From Acanthaster planci (taxonomy: Eukaryota > Echinodermata > Asteroidea > Valvatida > Acanthasteridae), in NCBI RefSeq assembly GCF_001949145.1, contig NW_019091482.1:779627-840703 (forward strand): a DNA stretch of 61,077 nt, in the 5' to 3' direction. The position numbers and the translations under genes were made by a program. Shown in pieces: positions 26,301 to 38,160 of the stretch. The notes under the pieces were generated by a model, which was not told the origin of the DNA, did no database searches, and saw only the letters and a program-made list of their open reading frames with translations. Position 1 is the stretch's first letter. Every line of letters begins with the position of its first letter.

Positions 26301-29300
26301 ATGGGAATCTATGAGGTGATGCAGAGAACCGGAGGACTGAGCATTTCTGACGGTTTGCAATTGTGGGGCTGTGCAACCCTGCAAGTTTGTGATATTGATG
26401 TGTTATAATGTGTAAGGACATTGCCGTTCACTTTTAAGTGTCCTATGTAAGCAACGATACACATGTATGCTATAGTCTGTTAATGTGCAGTGTGTATAGT
26501 TAAAGTTTGATCATTGGGAGCTCTTGTTATTTTGTTATTTCAGGCAATGGGGTTTTTTTTGTCACTCCAGGATATAGCTTGTAAGGTTGCCTGTGACAAT
26601 TGCTGGTCACCAATAAATCAAGGCTACAAATATCCTCCTGAGTCTGCCTCCGTCTCTGTGCATGTACCGTGCAGGTGCTCATTCCGTTTCATAATACGAC
26701 CGGGCCTCCTTGTGGCGTTCCACTATACTACCACAGACCTTGGCCTTAAAGGTCACATCTAGACCCAATGTCATAGCGCTGCTTCACAGCTCATCTTGTG
26801 CTCAGAGAGCCTTCAGCTGTTTCATAGAGACTGTGGGGCAGTAAGCACAGCAAGACCATGCTCGGCCCTGAAGGGAAATAATTGCTTAAACCAGGGATGC
26901 AACAACAGAAACTGTCCTACAAGTGTTTTCTTAAAAAATGCAGGAATTCAGAAGAGACGAAACACAGTGAATGAGCGCTGACCTCTGCTCAGTTAGTCCA
27001 ACTATGACAATGGTACATTTACATGTACGTCATTGATGAACACGGTAACATTTAGGGCTAAAACTTTATCTCTTTGTTACAATTCTCTGTTTTTCTTGGA
27101 ATGAATTGATAGCGGTACCTCCGATGTCAGATTGACGCACGATGGATCCCGGAGTATGTCTTGCACCCCACTGGGAACTCGCGTTGGTAGCACCGTGGCG
27201 TTGACACTCTTGATGGCTTCGTCAAAGTTCTCCTCTATCTCTGGTACACCATCCTTATTGACAAGGATACCGCTGCGGATCATCTGGCGAAGGCTCTCCT
27301 TCTCCTTGTAGTTCTTGGGAAAGTCACTCCCGTGCTAGAAAAAACAGGTGCATTTAACATAAGACCATTCAACAAAAGGATTGTAGCATCCTGTTGCTTG
27401 CTCAGTGTGAAATGTACATGTAACATATTCAGTACAAACTTTCACTGAACAATTTAAATTGAAAATATTAAAACTAAAACAAATCGAACTTCCATTTGAT
27501 ATGTGTCGTGAACATCTTAGAGATTTCTGAGCATATTTTCCTAGTTTGTTAAGTTTTGTTGGGGCAAAACCCATTAATATAACATGTTCCAAATGCAAAA
27601 TACATCTTTTAAATTTGCAGTACGCGCTGCTGCATCTGGCTCAGTCCAGCCAGCCAACCCCGGCAAACTCGATGGTCGAATGGTTAAGACATCTGGACTA
27701 GTAAACAGGGGGTCATGGGTTCGAGTCCCACCTGAGGAAAGTTGTGATTTTTTTCGCAAGCTCTCTGACAAACACTGAGCATCCAGTGTTATACACATTG
27801 GTGTAAGGGCAAAACCTTTTATCAAAATTAAAGTTTTTGAGCCTATAAAAAGGTGGAAATTTGACAATCTGAAACTCAGGTTTTTTTTGAGTGATCTTAA
27901 CTCAATGTCAGATAAACAGGTGTAGGTTTTCTGTTTTTTTGCATGTAAGGCATTTCAAGCTTTTTTGTCAGAAAATTAATTCTCTCTTTGCACAGACACA
28001 ATATTACCTCTGCTTTCCACTTCTCCAGAAATTTGTAAATGAGGATGAGATAAGGTGTATGCATGTGTTCCTGCAAGGAATAACACAAATAGGTGTAAAA
28101 ATTACATTTTTGAAACATCTAAGTCGGTTGAATAATTTTGTACATTGCTAACAGCGTTTTCCCATTGAATACTTCAAGGCCCTTCCTAGAGTGCTATCAG
28201 CTACAACTGACAACAATCTGTGCACAGGGACTAATCAAGAGCAGACAATCAAAGGAGTGCCAGTTGAAGACGAGGAAACAACCATGGCAAAGCAATGCTT
28301 TGTTGCAGCTTATTTGAATAGCTTGTGACTTGAACTCTGACTGAAGGTCTTGTGTCGGTCGGTCTTGAGAATGTCTCAGAATTGTTCTGCGATGGCCCAG
28401 TGGGGTCTTATGATGGTCTTATAGAGTCTCAACTGTAACACAAGATCCAGTTCTGATGACACAGAATCTTACGCTGGATTGAGCATGGTTGGTGTTTCAA
28501 CCAACCACCTTCTCTGCTTCTTGCCCCAGCCCTAGCGTTTGGATCTACAGGGATATACATATTTACATATGATTCACCTGCTTGGTCATTTGGCTGAGGT
28601 CCAGGGAGTCAGCAAACTCCACCAGCCCAGGGAAGGGGCAATCCAGACGGAGATCATCCCTGGCATTGTCCGGATGAGACTCAATCACTGCAACAAACAA
28701 TGCAACATGTGTGAATTTCTGCACCCTTGTAATCTCAATGACTTACAAATCTTTTCGATTTCAAAATATCTGCAACTTGCAAATCACTCGCCACCTTTCA
28801 AATCTTTCACTAATTCCAATTTCAATCAGTGCTGCATACATATATCTACGTTTGGAAATCTCTTCTACTGTATAATCAAGACTCAACCGCTACAATGAGC
28901 AATGTTGCATCTTAAAAATCTTTGCTATNNNNNNNNNNNNNNNNNNNNNNNNNNNNNNNNNNNNNNNNNNNNNNNNNNNNNNNNNNNNNNNNNNNNNNNN
29001 NNNNNNNNNNNNNNNNNNNNNNNNNNNNNNNNNNNNNNNNNNNNNNNNNNNNNNNNNNNNNNNNNNNNNNNNNNNNNNNNNNNNNNNNNNNNNNNNNNNN
29101 NNNNNNNNNNNNNNNNNNNNNNNNNNNNNNNNNNNNNNNNNNNNNNNNNNNNNNNNNNNNNNNNNNNNNNNNNNNNNNNNNNNNNNNNNNNNNNNNNNNN
29201 NNNNNNNNNNNNNNNNNNNNNNNNNNNNNNNNNNNNNNNNNNNNNNNNNNNNNNNNAATCAAGACTCAACCACTACAATGAGCAATGCTGCAACTTCAAA

Positions 29301-32300
29301 ATCTTTGCAACTAGTACACATCTGTTTCATTGCGAGCACAAGACTCATTGACTCAATCATCTGGAAAAATACCTGTTGAAATTCTCATGGTCATTGCAAC
29401 TATAACATAAGAAGAGCCGCGTGCAAATCGTATACTCACCTGTGTGCTCCTTCACGACCAAACGCATGTAACCAATGAAACCATAGCTTCTGCACACCAG
29501 CAGCGGTATCCCAGCATTCCATAGTGTGGCTGCTAAATCTAGCAAGGTCCTGTCAAGGTTGCATTCAACATACAGCACAGATTTTATGGGAATCTTTATA
29601 GTGATCATATGCACAATACTCATTGTGGAATCAGACAGAAATGAGCATAAGGGAGTTACGTTTTGTTACCAGTATTTTGGCGGACTTTTATAACAGTCAA
29701 ATATTATAAGGCACAAAAGGCCACTCAGGGTGAGGGTTACAAGAGGAAGAGATGTAAATAGGGAAAAGTATGTGCAGGAGTGAAAGACAAGTTTCAATTA
29801 TGAGTCAAATTTTCATGTTACACTTGAACTGGGAGTGGTTATAGACAGTTGAGAACTGGATAGACATAATGAATTTCAAAGGACAGACATACGGAATTTC
29901 AAAGTAAAGCAGCGCGCCGCAGGGAACTTGAAGAATGCATTTCTGAAATAGCTTTTGGGACAGTGACTCTACATTTGCATGTACTGTTAGTTAACAAATA
30001 CATATCGATAATATCCGATATATTGATTTTGCTTTGATATCGGTATGAACGATACCAATTTATCATTGGAATCGATATAGAAAGCGCCCATATAATGAAA
30101 AAAATGAAGCTATAATACTAAAATTGTTGTTGTTATTGACAATATTTTGTCTTGAAATAAAAGTCTCCATTTTTCGTGGCCAAGAATAGCAGTCAGCAAA
30201 TTCACCTTTGATTTGTTTTTTCTCTTCACAAAAGCTTATAAAAAGTAGTAAAAAGTATTCAGCTATGTGGTGTGCGATGATTTTTTGCATTGTTACATAC
30301 ATTTGGCAGGGCACCTTTGCACACACGGGAAAAAGCGTAAATAAATAAACTGTCAAACACCCTTGTGTCTGGGTGCCAAACCTCATTGGTTATTAAACGC
30401 GCGGCGCAGCGGAGCTTTAAAAGCCGGAAGCCATGAAGCTCGAAGATCGTTTTACATATGGCTGTGACTTCAACATTAGTGGTACTTGTGTATTCTTGCA
30501 TATATGACACCGGACAAAATCGTCGAGTGGTTAAGAAATAGCCATTGCCGGAACTTGTATGAATGAGGCATCAGATTCATGCTCCCTCTCTGCATATGCG
30601 CAGTAGTATGGGTGATATATATTCATGTCGTATTGTGGCGTAGCAATTTCATCAATGGTGCCTGGTTGAAGGAGGAACTTGCTGTTCTGGGAAGCAATGC
30701 ATGAAGTGGACTGCTCAGATCACGGACTGGCCGGAGTATGCATGCCTTTGCATTTGAATCCCGTTCTGACAGCAGGCTGCTGGAGTTGCCAGGTGCTCTT
30801 TTGTTTAGGGAAGATTAAAAAAGCACGCAAATTCCAGCAGACTTATCGCGTGCTGCATGGTTAGGACCAATTGGTAGGGGCCTAAGCCGTCTAACTGCAA
30901 AAGGTGTTTGGAATTATGCCATTGGTTTTGAGCTTACGAACATTCTCCGAAAATCCAATATATCGGTATTATCAACATCGGGCTGCTGATATATCAATAT
31001 CAGCAATTATCTATAATCCCACGGAGCTTAGTATAATTACTCCATCATTTCAATGGAAGGAACAACGGCTGTAAAGAAGTGTCATGTACTTGTACATGTA
31101 GAAAAATGTAGACCAAAAATAAAAGACAACAAAGGTCTACCACAAGCACAGGCCAAGTAAGGATGGTAAAACTTCAAAAAGTAGAACCCAGCTGGCAATT
31201 ATCAGCACTAATCTTTTACTGTTGGGCATTTTACATACTGTTAGTTACAGAGAGATGGCATGGAAGTACACGTACATGTACGCAAACTAGAAAGGTTTTC
31301 AAAAATTACAAACGGTACAAGCACACGTCTTACCTTTCAACAAGATCTGTAGCTATGACAATACTGAATGATGTAAAATACTGCGGGTTGTTCTCCAAGA
31401 GCTGCTCTGGGCTCTAAAAGTAGGTACAAACAGCAACATACAACATGTATCTCTTGTCATTTAGGGAACATTGACACATCCACAATACTGAAAATTGCAC
31501 AGATTAGTGTTTCCCTGGAGCATCTGGCCATCTGTGTCATCTTGTGAATAACCTTCAGCTCCTCCCTACATTTGGTCCATTCTGAAGTCAACTGCACGCG
31601 ATAGCTGCACGTACACATGAACAGATTTGCATTAGTGAGCAGACTAAGAGCTACTTGTTTCTGACTTAAAAGCCCAATGATTGTAAATGACAGAGAAAGT
31701 GAAACTTGAAAGTATCTAGTACATTAATGGGGGAAATGTTACTGGCGTACGGACTAGACCCGTATAAAATACTGTATACTTTTCAGTCAGAAGACCTCAA
31801 TGCACATGCAGGTCATTTTAAAAGATCTCAAAAACTGGGTGAATTCTGGAGAGCAAACTTCACTGAGATAGAAACTAAGTACCAGATTCTACTATGGACA
31901 CTGCATAAATATTTGCAGAATGATATGCTGAATCTGATGCTGTTACAATGTACATGTACATGCAGGTGCACTCTTAAATCCAGACATGAATCAGAGGCTA
32001 AGTCCAATTTGAACAGCAGCCATCAGTCAACCTCTGGCTGATTTGGCTCGGGGCCTCGGTTTAATTTTGTGCAAAGGCTACTTGTAACTGACAAAATTAG
32101 CAAAACTGTAGCAGATCAAACTCGATTTACAATAAAATATATTGGTGAAACTGTATGGAACTTATTGCAAAGAAAATATGCATGGATTTGAACTTATTTC
32201 TGTGTATGATATGCAACACAGATTCTGAGAACGTTTTACGTAAAATGTTTTATGTACCTTTAAATTAAAATGAATCAAGGGGCTGTAAAAAAGCAAATGA

Positions 32301-35300
32301 GCAAATTGGACCAACTGAAAGTGAATGGGGGTAACGCTGTGCTTACTTCTTCCACAAAGTCACCCCTGACATCACTGTTGAGTTCCAGCAGCAACTCCGT
32401 TGTAATCTGCGCCCTGGATCTGCCCAGGCTGTCCTTGTCGAGGAAGAAGCTGAAGCAGGAAAGGACATGTATCAAAAAAAAGTGACAAACTCTCTTTGCA
32501 ATGAGATGTGAAGTTTTCAGTGGTGAGGGTGGCAAGTTAAGTAATGGGTTTCCAGTAGCAAAATGCAGTACTGTTACACCAAAGCACTTACATGTACACA
32601 CAGACATACGTGTTCATGTACATACATTGTACATGTACATATACCAACATGTACAAGATTACACCAAGTACCACAGGCTGACTTAAAGTGATCCCGGTGA
32701 TGCAGTGGAGTATTTCCAGCGATTCTGAAGAAAGAGGCAGGCCCTAGCTTGACCAGTACTTGTACTCAATTTCTCTAAAAAACAAACTGTGTGCTCATGA
32801 AATGAAGGATAAAACGTAACGTGCAATAATATGTAGCTAAATGCATGTTGCCCAAGGAAAGCCATCCCCCAACATCACAGCCAAGTCTAACCCAGTGTGG
32901 TTTATACATCTAATCCCATCCAGTAAAATCCAATAAATCAAATCTGACCATACTCACCCCATCTGTACCCAACCCAGCCCATCTTCACACAACTTTGTGT
33001 AAACCTTACATGTACAAGCATGTACTTAGTGTGGACCCGTGAACAACACTGAAGGTCCATGTAATGCAGGATGTGTGAACTTTGTGTGGACCACATGAAC
33101 AAGTACATGTATCAGCCAAGTCCTCACAAGTTAGTCCTTTCTAGAAAACCACTTTATGAGCTTTTTGGGGTTAAGAGTTGTTAACAGCAAAACTCAGAGG
33201 AACGATCAGGAAAACCATCAGCAAAAAAACATCTTAAACAAGTGTTCACAATGCAAGAAAAATTAGTATTTTTTCACTGCACGAAAACAGAGGAATGTCC
33301 ACACTAGGTACCAGTAGGTACATGGAACGGAAGCATGTGAGCACGTACTTGTTGCCGATGTCTTCCCCTTTGATCTTGTTGCCATCGACGATGGAGAAGG
33401 AACCGATCCCTGGCAGGATGAGGTTCTTGAGGACCTCTGTTCCTGTAGCAGTAGCATTGATGAGGCACACATGGGCCGATTCAAGTGCTGCTTGTCCATG
33501 GTCTCCCCACAACCTGTTACCAAGCATGCAATGGAACACCATACGATGGGTTACTCATATCAAAGAGCAATTCTATACAAAAGGGACACAATGTATAAAA
33601 CTTTCAAAGCTGGGACACTAATTTTGTCGTGATTCCATGAAAAAAGTCATGATGCCTTTGTCATGTTTGTTAAGAAAGAATTCCATATCTGACCATCACA
33701 ATTTTCAAATGTTGCAAAGACCACCAGGTTTACCCTACTTTTATAACCTTTCCCTACTGGTATGATGGATGCCCTTTCCTCACTAAAATTACCCTAAAAT
33801 ACATGTATATTGGGTTATATGACACTTCAAACTTATGACGGTCCAATGTGGCATTCATTCCTCTTTTTGTAAAGAGTTGCCAACTGGCAAAATGGCCATT
33901 AGACAATGGTGGAATCTCTTGCAACGGGGCCTATAGTCTCAATTTCATGCCCCATATTTTTACACACCAGAGCCGAGGCTAACTCACAGAAAATGTCACA
34001 GGCATGTCTTTGTACTGGGGCTCATTTTTGTTACACACCGATTTTACATTAGTATTACCTTGAGCAGGACACACAGGGGAAGTTTGTACAGTATTTGTAC
34101 AAAGACTATCGCAGTCTATTATTCATTTTGTTATGCCATGGTCATAGATAGTGAATTTTTATTGGTCACGAATTGATCACGTGCTTTGCTACAAGCCTGC
34201 ATGTATCATTCACATGTCGTGCACACTGGCGATGTTGCCGGGCTGCAAAAAATGATGGATAATGGTGATCTTTCCCAGAGTTGATGTGTCGTGTCTACTG
34301 CGTTGTAATTGTGTAATCTTGGGTACAAGGGTGGATAGCCGCAGTGGTACTAGAACAAGCCAATTACTGTAGGAGATGCGCATGCTCTGATCTCTGCATC
34401 TGCAATCCAAATCACCAGCTTCTCTTTTCGTCTGCTCTTCAATCTTGTCAATACTTCTCAACAGTATTTGGTGTAAGTAATTTCTTGAAATTCAACCAGT
34501 CGACAAAACCCCCAGTGCTTTACGAATCTGAGGTTTCTTTGTTAAACAAGTTTGTTATAAATCCTAGATTCCCACCCCCCCCAAAGGTAAACAAAGGACG
34601 TCACAATCAATAATTTTGGTTGAAATTTAATATCTAATTTCCTGTTCATGTGTTTCAATTTGTCAAAGTGTTTTTTTTAATATTTACATGTATCTAGCAT
34701 AAGATTGTTGCAATGAAATCTATGGCCGTGTATAACAAACCAATTCCTTCAGTGACAGGGTCCATGGGTTTTGTACACCCTCGGCTTTGCCTCGAGTGCC
34801 ATTTGTCCCCTCGGGTGTACAAATTACCATGGACCCCTACAACGCAGGCAACATGCAACAATGGTTAAACTTGTACAACTGTGATGGAACATATCCATGC
34901 TGTACACGTGTATGTAGCATGCCGTTGGTACCATGTTGGTACCCACAATCATGGGTGCTTTCCAATTACTTAGAACTGCAAACCAGAAACCTTCTGACAT
35001 TTTTACAGATCCAGACTGAGTTTGGCATCAGATGACAATCAGGAGTGAATCACTGTAGAAAATGAATGGCCCAAATTGAAACCAAAATTTCACAGATTTA
35101 AATTCTACAAACTGGAAATCACCCAAAGTAATACATCGGTGGTTTGATTAACTTGATGTTGTGAGTGATCCATACACGACAAAAGGATTTCATACAACTT
35201 CAAAAGCCCTTTCGTGGAATCTCTATATTTTTGGTTCAAGGGCCAATGATACGGAGGGAGTCCAGCCTGGGACTATGCCTAGGTGATCATCACCCTCCGA

Positions 35301-35556
35301 CTCATACTAGCCTAGGTACATGTAGTGATGTACGTACGTGTACATCATGTCGTCAGGCATGTCAGGCAACGAAGCTCTATCTAACAAGTGGAGACTTTAT
35401 TCAAATCAATATTCCTCGTAACCCCAAATACGTTGCTATTATTAGAAAAATAACAATACTAAGTTAAAGCTCTTAATGCTACCTTAGCTGACGGTCATAT
35501 TTTTTCTCCTTGTCAATTACCGGACTTCCCCTGGGCGCAGCCATCTTTGATGTCAT
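20310..35556 (-). CDS. NAE1: NEDD8-activating enzyme E1 regulatory subunit (complete, 14 exons, 541 aa)
   Basis: APPBP1-type half of the heterodimeric E1 that, with UBA3, adenylates NEDD8 for cullin neddylation. Exons on the minus strand: 35556-35483, 33513-33349, 32449-32347, 31413-31334, 29549-29440, 28687-28578, 28070-28008, 27334-27119, 26146-26013, 24804-24729, 22963-22837, 22106-21970, 21337-21267, 20469-20310. Every junction has AG/GT borders and consistent phase; the total is 1626 nt, 541 aa plus TGA (human 534). Landmarks match human NAE1 in order: [112 protein letters not shown] and a C-terminus ending TSATFQL. As expected for this subunit there is no catalytic-cysteine domain. Two in-frame Met codons (35556 and 35544) could start translation; I took the upstream one. 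The 328-N gap falls in the intron between 29440 and 28687. Confidence 0.97.
22270..22522. mobile_element. Short inverted-repeat element, family A, copy 2 (MITE-like)
   Basis: The termini are gggtcattccatgaggttgg and its inverted counterpart ending ggaatgaccc. Interior words (cctgtcatgacctgtagag, ttcagccttgcaagatg) are the reverse complement of copy 1 at 2600-2829. It sits in the NAE1 intron between 22837 and 22106. No target duplication is clear. Confidence 0.75.
23480..24350 (-). repeat. Dispersed repeat, family C, copy in a NAE1 intron (minus orientation)
   Basis: On the minus strand it reads gtgaatttttattggttgtg, then ggcgatgttgctgtg, ggtgatctttccca, a diverged middle, and a hairpin block gggtccattggatttgtaca. 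The same order occurs at 34130-34860 on the plus strand. It lies in the intron between 24729 and 22963. Similarity is patchy in the middle, so the borders are approximate. Confidence 0.55.
27640..27835 (+). mobile_element. tRNA-derived SINE, plus orientation
   Basis: The head carries gatggtcgaatggttaag and gggttcgagtcccacc. The body and tail are tttttttcgcaagctctctg, gagcatccagtgtt and gtaagggcaaaacc, shared with the SINE at 11597-11775. It lacks a paired acceptor stem, so it is not a functional tRNA gene. It lies between NAE1 exons 28070-28008 and 27334-27119. Confidence 0.78.
28660..29360. repeat. Degenerate tandem repeat around the N gap in NAE1
   Basis: The words gactcaatcactgcaac (28679), gactcaaccgctacaatgag (about 28880) and gactcaaccactacaatgag (about 29264) are followed by similar caatg(c/t)tgca and aaatcttt(g)c sequence, with a unit near 200 bp. 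The first unit overlaps the splice acceptor of the exon that begins at 28687. The gap probably collapsed further units. Confidence 0.5.
28929..29256. other. Assembly gap (328 N)
   Basis: Run of N inside a NAE1 intron, flanked on both sides by copies of the same tandem repeat. The coding exons on each side are intact and in phase. Confidence 0.99.
29995..31020. repeat. AT-rich cgatat-type words bracketing about 1 kb of a NAE1 intron
   Basis: Clusters of tatcgata, gatatattga and gatatcggta at about 30000-30075 are partly mirrored at about 30950-31010 (ccaatatatcggtattatca, gatatatcaatatcagc). This may be the ends of an old element. The interior has no recognisable coding sequence. Confidence 0.35.
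34130..34860 (+). repeat. Dispersed repeat, family C, copy in NAE1 intron 1 (plus orientation)
   Basis: It shares gtgaatttttattggtcacg, ggcgatgttgccggg, ggtgatctttccca and the hairpin block with the inverted copy at 23480-24350. The hairpin at 34759-34837 has arms gggtccatgg and ccatggaccc with gtacaccctcgg and ctcgggtgtac inside. Confidence 0.55.
34759..34837. repeat. Hairpin-forming inverted repeat
   Basis: Arms of about 28 bases, gggtccatgggttttgtaca and tgtacaaattaccatggacc, enclose a GC-rich loop. A related sequence lies at about 23525-23552. It is probably the terminal structure of repeat family C. Confidence 0.6.
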
Positions 35557-36394
35557 TGGAAAGTCGACTATTTAGATCTATTCATGAAATTCAGAAAATA
35601 TCTTCTCTAAAATTTAATTCGTAATATATTTTTCTGAATTGTAAGCAGTTTAAAATAGATTGTTTTAGAAAATTAATTCTTTATGTTATTCAAATTTTAA
35701 TTTTGATATTCAAGATAAAGCAACTTTAGGATATAGATAATAAATGAATACACCTTGCCGATGACGCAACACGGGTGTTTATTTCGAGAAATTGCTTCGC
35801 TGCAGCTTGTGAACATGCGGGACTGGTTGCAGATGTGGATGCTGCTCATGCTGGCCCCTGCTGCTGAGTTGATGTAACTTCGTGTAAGAAAAACTCATGA
35901 GATAATGCCAGTCGTAGCAACTTTTGAAAACTTGCAGTATTCACGCCAGTGATCAGAAAACAGTCATTTTGTGAACAGGCGTGACAGGCTCTCGTTCATG
36001 CTGTTTACTTCATGCTAAGCAATGCTGCACAGCGCGGCAGAGTCACGTTCATTATTTTTCATGACTTGCTCAAGTTGGAAAATCCCCTAGATTGGGTGCG
36101 GAGCTTGTGGATATTACCATGGAGGTAGGCTAGTCCCTTCCTACCTCCAAGATATTACTATTAGGATGTGGAAGCTGGAGAGGCATAAGAACAAACATAT
36201 GTGGGTTTGGCACTACAAAATGTCAGAATGCTTTCAGGTGTTTGCCGATTGTTTTGTTTAGGTTTTTTCTGTGTGTGTGTGTGTGGCATGTGGGGGAGGG
36301 GAAGGTTGGTAAAAAGTTGTTCTTTCATTTGCTTTTCAGGATTTTTTACACATATCAATGCCCTTAATAGACCCTTTCCATTAGGGCAGAGTCT

Positions 36395-36868
36395 ATTCTT
36401 TACTATTTTAATTTACGAAGTGGCTATTGTTACGGTAGCCGTAATGCATCTCTCATTGTTCTATCGTTATGGCACTAAACTGTGCAAGTGCGATGATTTA
36501 GCTGATCATCACGACGATTTATATAATTTTAAAATTACCTGGATTGCTGAATGAGTTGTGGGTGAGTGGTTAAGGTGGAAGGTTTTGAACCACAGGTGTG
36601 GGAGTTTGAATCCACACTCGACCATTTTATTTCTTTTCACCTAAATTTCATGTTTTATACCGTGATTTCTTTTTTGGTTGGTTTCTAAATGTGTTGGCCT
36701 AAGCAGGAATCTTTTTTCTTTTCTCATCGGAGGCTTTAGAGGATTTTTTTAAGGGAAATAAAGTCCGAAATCAGCACTAAGTTGGCGTGCTTGCGTAGTT
36801 GCAGTGCCGTAACGACAGAAAATGGGAGATGCGTTACGGCTGCCGTAACAGTAGCCACGGCGTTCAAT
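36395..36868. mobile_element. Inverted-repeat element carrying a tRNA-like insert
   Basis: The left arm (gtggctattgttacggtagc, then cgtaatgcatctctcattg) is mirrored by the right arm at about 36778-36868 (cgttacggctgccgtaacag, then tagccacggcg). The enclosed tRNA-like sequence is described separately. A right-flank word (tactcgagcctatc) recurs at 46083-46096. Confidence 0.6.
36545..36632 (+). mobile_element. tRNA-like SINE head
   Basis: gtgggtgagtggttaaggtg resembles an A box and gggagtttgaatccacac resembles a B box, spaced about 35 bases apart. It does not share the body of the 27640 SINE, so it may be a second family or an old tRNA pseudogene. Confidence 0.5.
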
Positions 36869-38064
36869 TTAACTACAATGAATGCACTTTAAAGTTTGAA
36901 AGGAATTACTCGAGCCTATCTTAGAGGAAGAAAAAAAAGTCCTCTAATGTGACGTCATTCACAGGAGGTCTATCATTGCATGTATTTTATTTGTTTGACC
37001 ATTCCCAAATAACATCATTAATTTATTGAGCTTTGCCTAAATCTGTAGTTTGATATAGTTTCTCTTTTTTCCCCCACATTTAACAATTACCATCAAGCCC
37101 TCTAGTCATTATTGTCATGCTGTACTTTGTGGTCCATTGCTGCATGTGAATTGTTTGTGTTTCTTAGCTATGTATTTATGCTCTGGGATCTGTTAGCCTT
37201 AGTATATTGTCAATTTAATTGGCATAAATTATTTAGTTTATTTCTTTACCTTGTTTTACCTGTATTACATTTAGCATGCATCTATGTTGGCTCATGCATT
37301 ACTTTAAACAATATCATTTGTACATGTTGTAAGCCTTGGTCATTTTTACACCTCTATGTTGCTACAAAGTTGTTTGGATCTTTTATATGTGTATGTGTCT
37401 CATTGTTTTTTGTTGTTAAAGGGACCCATACTCGACAAGCTTTGTTATTTTGTGGGTCTCCTGCATCACTGTCTCTGCTGTTACTGTATTAACTCCATTG
37501 TTATTCTTTGTTCTTTTTCTGTCTCTCAAAGTATTCTATGTACACTGTACATGTACATATACACTGTATTATATTTTTGCATATATACATGTATTGCAAA
37601 AGGGGAATAGATAAAACTAAAGTAAATGTTAAGTAAAGGTTGATTGTTGGTTTAAAAAAGCTGAGTAAGGAAAGAATTCCAGAAAAGAATTCTGTATAAA
37701 GGGCATCACTAACTTTTCCATGGAGTGACCTACATGTATTACCTCCTTGAAAGCAAAGAAATGTCCCAAAAAGTCAAATTTAGGCATGGAAATATTAAGC
37801 TATTTGCTTAGAAAGCAATCTTTCAGACCGGTCTTATAGGGTTTGTGCACAGTTGTCAAGCAGCATCTGTAGAACACGCAGTGACAATCACGATACACAG
37901 GTTCAATTTTTTCAAGTGAAATGGATAATGAGAGGGAAAAAATTCTGAAAAGTTTAAGTGTTTGTAAAGTGAACACCTCAATAGTTTAACTGCTCAGTTT
38001 GACATTTTGTCCCCTTTAGGCGGCTAATGGATCACGGCAGGGAAAAATTAGTGAAAGAAAGCTA

Positions 38065-38160
38065 AAGATTTACCCAACAAGGGATGGAGCCCATGGCCTG
38101 CAGGTCTGTGTACCACTGGTCCACTAGACCACCAAGGCACTTCAGTGGCTACATGTAGCG
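38065..38160 (-). mobile_element. tRNA-like (Glu/Asp-type) SINE remnant, minus orientation
   Basis: On the minus strand gccttggtggtctagtggac resembles the 5' half of tRNA-Glu/Asp and is followed by a decayed B-box region (ccatgggctccatccc). The missing TTCGA core argues against a working tRNA. Confidence 0.5.

Noticed and set aside
27660-27740. A tRNA-Ser/Leu gene
   Set aside because: The A and B boxes are good, but the acceptor ends do not pair, and the same head continues into a body and tail shared with another copy at 11597-11775, so it is a SINE.
30495-30590. Another tRNA-like sequence (gtcgagtggttaag)
   Set aside because: Only the A-box-like part is convincing; the expected B box is not present and no shared body follows.
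36119-36124. Tiny first coding exon (ATGGAG) of EIF2AK1
   Set aside because: It fits the phase of the 40648 acceptor, but it lies within a local palindrome and two codons are too little evidence.
37112-37492. A 126-aa hydrophobic open frame
   Set aside because: The composition follows from T-rich DNA, there is no splice or family support, and the surrounding words look like a decayed LINE 3' end.
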